This document shows positions 8,047 to 18,795 of a stretch of 40,569 bases of DNA, in pieces. The position numbers and the translations under genes were made by a program. Location: contig CAJBNH010000115.1 of NCBI GenBank assembly GCA_903955385.1, positions 1 through 40,569 of the forward strand, read 5' to 3'. The DNA is from an uncultured Myxococcales bacterium (GTDB lineage Bacteria > Myxococcota_A > UBA9042). Each line of letters begins with the position of its first letter. The stretch's first letter is position 1. Below the pieces are notes generated by a model. It ran no database searches, was not told where the DNA came from, and was given only the letters and a program-made list of their open reading frames with translations.

Positions 8047-9423
8047 CTACCCGACCACGTGGCCGACCAGATCGTGCTGTCCCGTCTGCGTGATCTCGAC
8101 CAGACGAATCTGCCCACGGCCGATGTCCTTCGGCGCGTCGTTCACATACACCACGCCGTCGATGTCGGGCGCCTGACCCTGGGTGCGCCCTTGCAACAGC
8201 AGGTCGGTCTCGTCGCTCAGCCCCTCGATCAAGACCGGGACGACGCGGCCCATCATCTCCTGCAACCGCTCGGTCGAGATGCGTTCCTGCAGCTTCATCA
8301 GCTGGTTGACCCGCGCGCGCCGCACCGGGGTGGGCACCGAACCGGGTAGGCGGGCGCTCAGGGTGCCCTCCTCGCGACTCCAGGCAAACGCACCGACACG
8401 GTGAAAGCGTTGCTGCTCGACGAATTCCATCAGCTCGCGAAAATCCGCTTCGGTCTCACCGGGGTGCCCGCAAAGGAAGGTCGTGCGCAGCGTCAGGTCG
8501 GGGATGCCGTCGCGCAGCCGCTTCAGCAGGGCCTCGATCTCCGCACGGCTGGTCTTGCGCTTCATCTGCGACAGCACCGCGTCTGAGGCGTGCTGCAGTG
8601 GCATGTCCAGGTACTTGCAGCAGTTGTCGGTGGTGGCGATGGCGTCGATCAGATTGTCCGTGATGTTGTCCGGGTAGGCGTACAGCAGGCGCACCCACTT
8701 CAGCCCGTCGACCTTGCCCAGCTCGCGCACCAACCGCGCAAGGGCGTCGGGCTCGCCGATGTCCTCACCGTAATGCGTCAAATCCTGAGCCACCACGTTG
8801 ACTTCGATGACCCCACGGGCGACCAGCTGACGCGCCTCGGCCACGCAGTCCTCGACGGTTCGCGACCGCTGGACTCCCCGCAGCTTGGGGATGATGCAGA
8901 ACGCACAGGCCTGCGAGCACCCCTCGGCGATCTTCAGGTAGGTCGAAAAGGATTCCGGTGCCAGATAGCGAGGTTCCAAGTGGTCGGCCAGGTACTCCGG
9001 GCGCGGCTTCCGCTCGGCCCCCAGCACCGACGCGCCCGCTCCCGGCAGGCCCAGTCCCAGCCTCGCGACGATCTGGTCCAGCTCGCCTGTACCCACGAAC
9101 GCGTCGACCTCGGGCATCGACTGGCTCAAGTCGGCGGCATGGCGCTGGGCCAGACAGCCCGCCACGACCAAACGCGTTCCCGGCCGCGACGCCTTGTGGT
9201 CGGCCATCTCGAGGATGACGTCGATGCTCTCGGTCTTGGAAGCCTCGATGAACGCACAGGTATTGACCACCAGCACGTCAGCTTCATTCGGGTCGCCGGT
9301 GGGCTCCAAACCGGCACGCTGCAGCTGACCAAGCAGGTGCTCGCTGTCGACGCGGTTCTTGGGGCACCCCAACGAGACGAGGTGGACGCGGCGCGGTGTC
9401 TGGGGAGCTTCGGGAAGCGTCAT
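8047..9423 (-). CDS. rimO: Ribosomal protein S12 methylthiotransferase
   Basis: 458 residues, typical of the MiaB/RimO radical-SAM family. The N-terminal UPF0004 domain has its three auxiliary-cluster cysteines (C20 in LGCPKN, C56 in NTCAF, C90 in AGCLA). The radical-SAM cluster motif CSQACAFC gives C169, C173 and C176. A C-terminal TRAM domain ends the protein. The LGCPKNRVDSE start and the GVQRSR segment fit RimO rather than MiaB. The enzyme methylthiolates a conserved Asp of S12 in the cytoplasm. ATG 9423 with a weak GGAA upstream. It lies 38 bases after the M1 peptidase gene on the same strand. Confidence 0.95.
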   Translation of the reverse strand: MTLPEAPQTPRRVHLVSLGCPKNRVDSEHLLGQLQRAGLEPTGDPNEADVLVVNTCAFIEASKTESIDVILEMADHKASRPGTRLVVAGCLAQRHAADLSQSMPEVDAFVGTGELDQIVARLGLGLPGAGASVLGAERKPRPEYLADHLEPRYLAPESFSTYLKIAEGCSQACAFCIIPKLRGVQRSRTVEDCVAEARQLVARGVIEVNVVAQDLTHYGEDIGEPDALARLVRELGKVDGLKWVRLLYAYPDNITDNLIDAIATTDNCCKYLDMPLQHASDAVLSQMKRKTSRAEIEALLKRLRDGIPDLTLRTTFLCGHPGETEADFRELMEFVEQQRFHRVGAFAWSREEGTLSARLPGSVPTPVRRARVNQLMKLQERISTERLQEMMGRVVPVLIEGLSDETDLLLQGRTQGQAPDIDGVVYVNDAPKDIGRGQIRLVEITQTGQHDLVGHVVG

Positions 9424-9461
9424 GTGTTCCGTGGGTTGGGGCGCGGTTTGGCCGCAGAGGG

Positions 9462-11480
9462 TCAGAAGGGCTCGGCCTCGACGCCAGCCCAGGGAATCAG
9501 GGTGTCGACGTCGTCGATGTCGATCCGGTTGTCGGGCGCGACGTCGTAGATCTCGTTGAACCCTGTGTCCGGCATGAAGTAGTCGTTGCCGTTCTTGGCC
9601 GTGAACACGACACCGCGACCGTGACGGATCGCCATGTCGACGAGATCGCGGCCATCGACCAGCCCGCTGAGATTCACGTCGCCGGGGGTAGTGACCGTAA
9701 ACGCGCGCAACAGTAGGCGCTGGGGGTCCGCGCGCACGCGCACGGGCTGCGAGGGCACCTGCACCTCAGCCAGCACCACCGTCTCTGTGGCACTGGGGGC
9801 GATCTCGACGACCCGCTCCTCCGTCTTGCCGTCGGCCAGGTCGATGGCCAGCACCAGCTGGAAACGCTTCAGGTTCTCGGCCTTCTGTGTGACCTGGAAG
9901 CGCACCGTCCACGTGCCGTCGTCCTGCGGCAGAAAGCGGGCCGCCAGATGCGCGCGGATGGCGCCCTTGCCGCTGAACCACTGCTTGAAGAACCAGCCCA
10001 AGTCCTGGCCAGACGTCTCTTCCAGCACGGCCCGCAATTGCTCCACCTTCGCGTAATCCCTGTGGTACTTCTGCGCGTAGGCGGACAGGCTCTTCAGCAT
10101 CACCTCGTCCCCCAGCTCACGACGCAGCATGTCGAACACCACGGCGCCCTTGTGGTAGATGATTTGGATGTAGGCCGCTGAGTAGTAGACCGTGGACGAG
10201 GTCATCGGCCGGTCCGACGCATCGGGGACCGTGAAGATGTAGCTGAGGTTGTCGCCCAGGATCTGCGAACGGTTGTCCAGCGCCGTCTCGGTGTAGAGAC
10301 AGCTCGCGAACTCGGACAACGACTCGGACAAACAGACGTTGCCCGCCCCCAGCGGTGCCACCAGATTGCCCCACCACTGGTGAGCGATCTCATGCGCGAT
10401 CAGCTCGACGGTCGACTGCCACTGGCCGTAGTCCTGGTCTGAGGGCTCCATCCCGAACACTTCGCCGTACAGGAAGGCCGCGCCCAACGGGGCATAACCG
10501 CCGCCGAAGTTGTTCGCGAGCTGAATCATGTTCAGCCCCTGCCACGGGAACTTCACGAACCAGCCGCCATAGGCCGCGATGATCTGCTGCCCCAAGTCGG
10601 CCATCGTCTGCGCGTTGTCGGCAGACGGCTGGATGGCGTAGACGCGCACGGTAGGCAGGTCGCCCTTCGCATCGACCACCAGCGGCTCGTACTCGGCGAT
10701 GCTGAAGCCCGCGTTGTCGGTGATCTCTTCCTGTGCGAAGGACCAAATCAGCTTGCCACTCTCCAGCTTGACCGGACCGCTGGGCACGCCGGGGGCCGCT
10801 GCGACCTCGTCTGCCGCCGTGATGACATGCAGGTCGCTGGTGAAAGGCGAGTACGACGAAACCGCCGACCACAGGTAATACCGCACAAGGACAACGGACT
10901 TGAAGCTCGAGTCGAACGAGCAGGACATCAGCCCCTCGTCGCCGTTGCAGTCCAGCACGGCCTTCGACGTGACCTCGAACGTCTGGTCCTGGTCCACCGT
11001 CAGCGGCGCCGGCAGGGTGATCGACAACATGCCATAGCCCTGCCCCGCGGCCTCCGTCGTGGCCGTCAGCTCGTTGCCGTCCGCGTCCAGCACGGTCGCA
11101 TCGCTGATTTCGAGGCTGACGAAATCCAGCTTCTGGATCCCGGACTTGTTCGCCCGTACGGTCACTTTCACGGTCGTGGACAGGGTCTTCGTCGCGGCCA
11201 CGACCTCAGCCGTAATGTCCTGATGAACGATCGTCCACTTCTGCGCCGGCATGCCCGCGAAGTCCTGGGCGGCCCAAGCAGCAGGCGTGTACTGGGGCAG
11301 CCGACTCAGCTGTTCGTGCGCCTCACGTTGCTGCGCCTGAACTTTGCGAGCGAACGCGGTACCTGGCAGCGGTGGCAGATCAACCGACGCGGCGGGCTGC
11401 ACGGGAACTGCAAGTGCGGCCCCGGCGGCAAGGACGGCGGTGGCAGCGGCGAGGGCAAGAAGCTTCAGGTGGGTGTTCAT
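9462..11480 (-). CDS. Secreted M1-family (gluzincin) peptidase with C-terminal dockerin
   Basis: 672 residues. A Sec signal peptide (about 1-25) precedes an M1-type N-terminal beta domain and a catalytic domain with H363-E-I-A-H367 and E386 (HExxH-x18-E), the zinc site. Y442 (YHKGAVVF) matches the catalytic Tyr. The GAMEN exopeptidase motif is not recognisable; its place holds FGGGYAPLG. Residues about 600-668 contain two dockerin-like calcium loops, DVNLSGLVDGRDLVDMA and YDVAPDNRIDIDDVDTL, separated by a short insert. The ATG at 11480 has GGGAGGTG upstream and overlaps the stop of the cohesin-like lipoprotein gene by four bases. A secreted peptidase docked by its partner is the inferred role; whether it is an aminopeptidase or has altered specificity is open. 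Confidence 0.85.
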   Translation of the reverse strand: MNTHLKLLALAAATAVLAAGAALAVPVQPAASVDLPPLPGTAFARKVQAQQREAHEQLSRLPQYTPAAWAAQDFAGMPAQKWTIVHQDITAEVVAATKTLSTTVKVTVRANKSGIQKLDFVSLEISDATVLDADGNELTATTEAAGQGYGMLSITLPAPLTVDQDQTFEVTSKAVLDCNGDEGLMSCSFDSSFKSVVLVRYYLWSAVSSYSPFTSDLHVITAADEVAAAPGVPSGPVKLESGKLIWSFAQEEITDNAGFSIAEYEPLVVDAKGDLPTVRVYAIQPSADNAQTMADLGQQIIAAYGGWFVKFPWQGLNMIQLANNFGGGYAPLGAAFLYGEVFGMEPSDQDYGQWQSTVELIAHEIAHQWWGNLVAPLGAGNVCLSESLSEFASCLYTETALDNRSQILGDNLSYIFTVPDASDRPMTSSTVYYSAAYIQIIYHKGAVVFDMLRRELGDEVMLKSLSAYAQKYHRDYAKVEQLRAVLEETSGQDLGWFFKQWFSGKGAIRAHLAARFLPQDDGTWTVRFQVTQKAENLKRFQLVLAIDLADGKTEERVVEIAPSATETVVLAEVQVPSQPVRVRADPQRLLLRAFTVTTPGDVNLSGLVDGRDLVDMAIRHGRGVVFTAKNGNDYFMPDTGFNEIYDVAPDNRIDIDDVDTLIPWAGVEAEPF

Positions 11481-12145
11481 TTCACACCTCCCTGCTTCCA
11501 AACGATTTGGCCGGAACCCCAGGTGGCCGAAACCTCCTCGTTGCCATCGTTGCGCGCTGTCGTGCTGGCCGGGTCGAAGGCGATCGTGTGGGTACCGGGC
11601 TGCAGCACCTCAAACTCAAGGGTGACCCACAGCTCGCGATCGACGACCGCGCCCTCAGGGCCGACGTAGGGATTGGGCTTCTTGCGAAACCGCGCTCCGC
11701 CCAGCAGCACACGGCCCGCTGGACTCTCCTTGGCCATGGTGCGGGCCTCCCAAGTCAGCGTGTCCTTCGACGGCCCCAACGGCACCGGAGCGCCCGTCAG
11801 CGCGGTAAGCTTGAGCGCCGACGGATCGAAGCGCAGGTGCCCGGCAAGACCCAGGAGGTTGGCGAAACCAGCGACGTAGAGGCGAACGCGAACGTGCTTG
11901 CTGGCGTCGTCCCAGCCGCCCTCGAGGTCGACTCGGGCGCCGGTCGCGGGGGTGCTGGCCTGAAACGCAGGCAGGGCGCCGTTGCTGATCGAACCGTCGT
12001 CGGCGCCAGCCGTCGCGTCGGTCTCGGTCCCCGAACCGGTGTCGGTCTGGTTGTTGGAACAGGACCAGAGCAGCGGTGTCACGACGATCGTGGCGGCGGC
12101 GAGCCGGGAAAGGGCGGAACGAGACCGCCGCGGGATCGGAAGCAT
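11477..12145 (-). CDS. Lipoprotein with a cohesin-like domain
   Basis: 222 residues. The signal sequence ends in LLWSC, a lipobox with C29, and Ser at +2 predicts the outer membrane. A short Thr/Gly/Asp linker is followed by one beta-rich domain (about 58-220). Its strands VRLYVAGFANLLGLAGHLRFDP and LKLTALTG resemble cohesins, in which a strand pattern around LAGF/YDPSVLEV recurs. Cohesins bind dockerins, and the next gene, overlapping by ATGA, encodes a peptidase ending in a dockerin. ATG 12145 has ACGGAG six bases upstream. The cohesin call is by fold pattern only; a carbohydrate-binding or general adhesin beta-sandwich is the alternative. It is divergent from an ECF sigma gene. Confidence 0.68.
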   Translation of the reverse strand: MLPIPRRSRSALSRLAAATIVVTPLLWSCSNNQTDTGSGTETDATAGADDGSISNGALPAFQASTPATGARVDLEGGWDDASKHVRVRLYVAGFANLLGLAGHLRFDPSALKLTALTGAPVPLGPSKDTLTWEARTMAKESPAGRVLLGGARFRKKPNPYVGPEGAVVDRELWVTLEFEVLQPGTHTIAFDPASTTARNDGNEEVSATWGSGQIVWKQGGVK

Positions 12146-12351
12146 GTCGACTCCGTGCTAACTCACTTGGAATTACGGGATGTTCACAACCAGACCGCCG
12201 CGAACGCGGGCGGTGAGTATACTGCCGGACCCCCTTGCGCGCCATCGAAATGCAAGCAAGGGTAGGTCTGGAAAGTGCGCGAAACGCCGCCGATGAACCT
12301 TTCTTGACCGGCCGGCAACCCAATGTTCAGTAGTGTGCGGGAGTCCGGACG
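12146..12351. promoter_or_regulatory. Divergent control region between the cohesin operon and the ECF sigma operon
   Basis: About 205 bases. On the minus strand a strong -10-like TATACT (12221-12216) stands about 70 bases before the cohesin gene without a convincing -35 at 17 bases. A GC-rich inverted repeat (CCGCC...GGCGG, around 12196-12213) adjoins it. On the plus strand TTGACC (12304-12309) stands 43 bases before the sigma ATG but lacks a good -10. No clear ECF-type AAC/CGT promoter pair was identified by eye. Confidence 0.4.
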
Positions 12352-12972
12352 ATGATCAGCGCGGTACAAGACCTCAACGACGACAAGACACAGGCGGACG
12401 CCGTCGACGTGGCGCTCGTTCAGGCCTACCAGCGTGGCAACGGCAACGCGTTGACAGAGCTTTACCGGCGGCACGGACGCCGGGTCGAGTCCATCGCCCG
12501 GAACATCGTCGGCCCCTCGAGCGAGCTGGAAGACATCGTACAGGACGTGTTCATCGAGTTGCAGCGGGCGCTCTATCGGTTCCGCGGCGACGCCCGGTTC
12601 ACGACCTGGCTGCATCGCATCGCGGTGAACGTGGCCCTGCAGTACCTGCGCCGTGGCCGCCGCAAGGGGTTCCTGCGCTGGGTCGGCATCGAGAAGGCGG
12701 AGACGTCGCAGTTGCACGCGGGCGAGTCCCGCCTCGAAGCACGCGACACGTGCCGGCAGCTCTATGACATCTTGGGCAAACTGCCTGAGAAGAAGCTGAC
12801 CGTGTTTGCCCTGTACGAGCTGGAGGGCATGAGTCTGGACGAGATCGCGGCGGCGCTGGGCATCGGCGTCAACACCGTGAAGTCCCGGCTGTTCCATGCC
12901 CGCAAGGATGTGTTCGAGACGGCGCGACTGCGGGGCGTTCTGCCCCCCCACGCGCTGCAGGTGGTGCGATGA
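12352..12972 (+). CDS. ECF-family RNA polymerase sigma factor
   Basis: 206 residues, ECF size. Region 2 (about 20-100) has the core-binding and -10 helix pattern with EDIVQDVFIELQRAL and FTTWLHRIAVNVAL. Region 4 (about 138-195) has the -35-binding helix-turn-helix, MSLDEIAAALGIGVNTVKSRL. Regions 1.1 and 3 are absent, as expected. It directs RNA polymerase to a limited promoter set. The stop overlaps the next ATG (ATGA), and that gene encodes a zinc-finger/FecR anti-sigma factor, so the pair is a coupled sensory unit. ATG 12352 follows GGGAG by nine bases. Its targets are unknown; the divergent cohesin-dockerin operon is the nearest candidate. Confidence 0.93.
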   Translation: MISAVQDLNDDKTQADAVDVALVQAYQRGNGNALTELYRRHGRRVESIARNIVGPSSELEDIVQDVFIELQRALYRFRGDARFTTWLHRIAVNVALQYLRRGRRKGFLRWVGIEKAETSQLHAGESRLEARDTCRQLYDILGKLPEKKLTVFALYELEGMSLDEIAAALGIGVNTVKSRLFHARKDVFETARLRGVLPPHALQVVR

Positions 12973-14087
12973 GCCAGCAGATTTCACAACTTCCGGGCTG
13001 TCCCGGCCGCGACGAGTGGCTCCAGCTGCTCGGCGACGCCCATGGAACGACCGACGCGCTGACGGGACGCCCCGACCTGACCGCACACCTCGAAGGGTGT
13101 GGTGCGTGTCAGGACACGGTCGACGACGTGCGGCGTTACTATGGCTTCCTGCAACGCGGTCGCGCCCCTGGCCTGACCCAAGAGCAGCGGCTGTCGCTCG
13201 ACGAGCGGGTGCGCATGCTCGCCGGTCAGTGGCGGGCGCCCCCACGCGTGCCTGCGCGCGTTGGCTGGGCCGTATCCTTCGCTGCGGCGACGGCTCTCGT
13301 CTTTCTGTTCGTGGCGCCGATGCTCCGGTCGGCCACAGATCCGGACAAGCAGACCTTCGCGCAAGCCGTGTCAGCGGCCCAGAAGGGCGTGCAGACTGCC
13401 GAGGTGGAAGGCGACGTGCAGTTTGCAGGCGTCGATGGCCATTGGAGGCTGCTGCGGGCCGGTGACGCGCTGCGAACGGGTGACAAGCTGCGCTCGTTGA
13501 AGCTGGCAGGAGCGCCGGCACGCGTGGTCGTTCCTGGTCGTTTCGAGCTGACGCTGACAGCGGGCGCTGAGCTGGAATTGCTGACCGTGAACCCGAGCCT
13601 CGCTTTCCTCCGCGTTCGGCAAGGCGAGGTCGAGTGTCAGGTCGACAAGCTGCGGCCTGGACAGAAATTTGGTGTGATGTTCGCGGGTTTCCGTGCCTCC
13701 GTTCTGGGCACTCGCTTCACCGTGACCAACCGCGAGGAAGCCGGCGTCGCGGTGCAGGTCACCGACGGTGCGGTCCGCATCGATGCCGCGGACGACCCTC
13801 AGGCGCCTCCCAGCGAGACCCTGACCACCGTGCGCGCCGGGCATCTGTGGAACTTTGCGGCCGGTCGCATGTCGCTCGAGCCAACTCCGGTGCCGACCGT
13901 GCAAACCGAGGCTGCTCCGACGGCATCGACGCCCCCGCCCGCTTCCGACGCCGAGTCGGCGGATCGTCCGGTCAAGGCCAAGCGGCCGGTCCAGAAGGAA
14001 TTTGTGATTGAGGTGCCGCCGCAGTCGATGCCGATGGACGACTCCGCGGCGCCGCTGCCCAAGGCGGCGACGCCTGCCAAGCGCTAG
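12969..14087 (+). CDS. Membrane anti-sigma factor: zinc-finger-like N-terminus, one TM segment, periplasmic FecR domain
   Basis: 372 residues. An N-terminal H40-x3-C44-x2-C47 matches the ZAS-type anti-sigma motif. One membrane helix (about 98-119) follows, then a FecR-type beta domain (about 145-275; LLRAGDALRTGDKLRS, FRASVLGTRFTVTN). The C-terminus is a Pro/Ala/Glu-rich tail. The arrangement suggests that the cytoplasmic part binds the ECF sigma and the periplasmic FecR part senses or relays a signal. FecR proteins classically relay signals from TonB receptors, but no TonB gene is in the window. The start overlaps the sigma stop by four bases. It ends convergently with the beta-barrel-like gene. 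Confidence 0.85.
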   Translation: MSQQISQLPGCPGRDEWLQLLGDAHGTTDALTGRPDLTAHLEGCGACQDTVDDVRRYYGFLQRGRAPGLTQEQRLSLDERVRMLAGQWRAPPRVPARVGWAVSFAAATALVFLFVAPMLRSATDPDKQTFAQAVSAAQKGVQTAEVEGDVQFAGVDGHWRLLRAGDALRTGDKLRSLKLAGAPARVVVPGRFELTLTAGAELELLTVNPSLAFLRVRQGEVECQVDKLRPGQKFGVMFAGFRASVLGTRFTVTNREEAGVAVQVTDGAVRIDAADDPQAPPSETLTTVRAGHLWNFAAGRMSLEPTPVPTVQTEAAPTASTPPPASDAESADRPVKAKRPVQKEFVIEVPPQSMPMDDSAAPLPKAATPAKR

Positions 14088-14096
14088 TCCGCTTCC

Positions 14097-17083
<2,987 letters not shown>

Positions 17084-17133
17084 GCCGGGGCCGCGATGCC
17101 GGCCGGCCCGTCCGCTGCCAACCCAAGGTGACC

Positions 17134-18429
17134 ATGACCCTGCCCGACAATCTGGAAGCGGACTACGGTTCCGATCCCGACGATTCCAACGACAAGCCCC
17201 GCAGCTACGTCCCGAGCACCAACGTGCCGTTCACGGACCTGCCCATCCCCGAACCGGTGCTGCGCGCGATCGCGGACCTGGGCTTCGAGCGGTGCACGCC
17301 GATCCAGGCCAAGTGCCTGCCTGAGAGCCTGCACGGCTATGACGTCGCGGGTCAGGCGCAGACGGGCACCGGCAAGACTGCGGCGTTCCTGATCACGATC
17401 TTCAAGGAGCTGCTGGAGACCGACCGGCAGCACTCGAACGCGCCGCGCGCCGCCATCATCGCCCCGACCCGCGAGCTTGCCCTGCAGATCGCCAGCGACG
17501 CCGAAGAGCTGGGGCGCTATCTGGACTTCCGCACGGTCGCCGTGTTCGGCGGCATGGACTGGGAGAAGCAGGCGCGGCAGATCGAAGGCGTCGTCGACAT
17601 CGTGGTGGGCACACCTGGCCGGATGATGGACTACATGCGGCGCAAGCTGCTGGACCTGCGCTATGTGCAGATCGTGGTCATCGACGAGGCCGACCGCATG
17701 TTCGACATGGGGTTCGTCGACGACATCCGCTTCATCCTGTCGCACTGCGCTTCCGACCGCCAGACGATGCTGTTCTCGGCCACGCTCTCGTTCGACGTGA
17801 TGCGGTTGGCGCAGAAGTACATGCACGAGCCCGTCGAGATCCGCATCGAGCCGGAGCAGGTCACCGCCGCCAACGTCGAGCAGGTGCTGTACCACGTGTC
17901 CGAGCGCGACAAGCTGCCGCTGCTGCTGTGGGTGCTGGAAGAGGAGAAGCCCAAGAAGGCACTGATCTTCATCAACACCAAGCGCGCGGGAGAGTGGCTG
18001 CAGTTCAAGCTGTACCACAACGGCTGGGAGTCCGAGTACATGTCGGGCGACATCGCGCAGGCCAAGCGCCTGCGCCTGGTCAAGGACTTCAAGGCCGGCA
18101 AGATCGAGGTCCTGGTCGCCACCGACGTCGCGGCCCGCGGCCTGCACGTGGACGACGTGGACCTTGTCGTTAACTTCGATCTGCCCATGGATCCTGAGGA
18201 TTACGTGCACCGCATCGGCCGTACCGGGCGCGCGGGCAAGAAGGGCAAGGCGGTCGCGTTGGCCGACGAGGGGCTGGTCGTTCACCTGCCGCCGATCGAG
18301 AAGTACATCGGCGTCAAGGTTCCATCGTCCATTCCGACTGCGGACATGTACCTGGAAGACCTGAGCCCTTCGTTCCGCGACACGGTGCTGCTGAAGCGAA
18401 AGAAGCCGGTTCGCAAGGGGCGCCGCTAG
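17134..18429 (+). CDS. DEAD-box ATP-dependent RNA helicase, RhlB-like
   Basis: 431 residues. All core motifs are present in order: Q motif (FTDLPIPEPVLRAI...TPIQ), AQTGTGKT, PTREL, TPGR, DEAD (VIDEADRMFDMGF), SAT, IFINTK, ATDVAARGLHV and HRIGRTGR. The short basic tail KKRKKPVRKGRR is likely RNA-binding. Similarity of the DEADRMFDMGF and LPMDPEDYVHRIGRTGRAG segments points to RhlB, which in E. coli works with the RNA degradosome. A degradosome role here is inference. ATG 17134 is chosen over GTG 17128 because AAGG lies five bases before it. It follows tRNA-Arg on the same strand. Confidence 0.92.
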   Translation: MTLPDNLEADYGSDPDDSNDKPRSYVPSTNVPFTDLPIPEPVLRAIADLGFERCTPIQAKCLPESLHGYDVAGQAQTGTGKTAAFLITIFKELLETDRQHSNAPRAAIIAPTRELALQIASDAEELGRYLDFRTVAVFGGMDWEKQARQIEGVVDIVVGTPGRMMDYMRRKLLDLRYVQIVVIDEADRMFDMGFVDDIRFILSHCASDRQTMLFSATLSFDVMRLAQKYMHEPVEIRIEPEQVTAANVEQVLYHVSERDKLPLLLWVLEEEKPKKALIFINTKRAGEWLQFKLYHNGWESEYMSGDIAQAKRLRLVKDFKAGKIEVLVATDVAARGLHVDDVDLVVNFDLPMDPEDYVHRIGRTGRAGKKGKAVALADEGLVVHLPPIEKYIGVKVPSSIPTADMYLEDLSPSFRDTVLLKRKKPVRKGRR

Positions 18430-18480
18430 CCGCGGCCCGAGAATTCGCGCCACCGGGTGCGATTTCGGGGACGACTGACC

Positions 18481-18509
18481 TTGACAACCCACCCGTCCAA
18501 GGGCATTGT
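18481..18509 (+). promoter_or_regulatory. Candidate tRNA-Leu promoter
   Basis: Perfect TTGACA (18481-18486), 17 bases, then CATTGT (18504-18509), a partial -10. It lies about 110 bases before the tRNA in the otherwise featureless 189-base gap after the helicase gene. Confidence 0.4.
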
Positions 18510-18618
18510 AACGCCGCTCTCGCAGCCCGCGCGGCCAGCCGAGAGCACCCGGGCACACCAGCCAATTCCCTCAAGAAGTTCAAACTTGAGAGCAGCGGCA
18601 AGGCGCCCGGAGACCGAT

Positions 18619-18705
18619 GCGAAAGTGGCGAAATTGGTAGACGCGCTAGATTCAGGTTCTAGTGGGTGCAAGCCCTTGCGGGTTCAAGTCCCGCCTTTCG
18701 CACCA
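18619..18705 (+). tRNA. tRNA-Leu (anticodon CAG)
   Basis: 87 bases with encoded CCA and the long variable arm typical of Leu. Acceptor GCGAAAG (18619-18625) pairs with CTTTCGC (18695-18701). The anticodon stem CTAGA/TCTAG encloses TTCAGGT, with CAG at 18653-18655, reading CTG, a very common codon in this window. Confidence 0.96.
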
Positions 18706-18742
18706 AGCCCTTCCCTGGGCTGGACAGCCACGCGACACAGAC

Positions 18743-18785
18743 AAGCGCCACCGAGACTCGTGCTCGTGTGGCGCTTCTGGTTTTT
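18743..18785 (+). terminator. Rho-independent terminator downstream of tRNA-Leu
   Basis: A 9-bp stem AAGCGCCAC/GTGGCGCTT (18743-18751 with 18768-18776) is extended by an inner CGAG/CTCG stem and followed by CTGGTTTTT. A smaller AGCCC/GGGCT hairpin (18706-18721) directly follows the tRNA. The T-tract ends only 10 bases before the next ATG (18796). Confidence 0.85.
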
Positions 18786-18795
18786 GCGCACTTCC

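Noticed and set aside
12304-12336. Sigma-70 promoter before the ECF sigma gene
   Set aside because: TTGACC is present, but the only TAnnnT box is 21 bases away, too far for a credible call.
18457-18795. Extension of the lipoprotein frame upstream through tRNA-Leu
   Set aside because: The translated tRNA gives KVAKLVDALDSGSSG, a well-known artefact of translating tRNA-Leu. The real start is the ATG at 18796 before the signal peptide.
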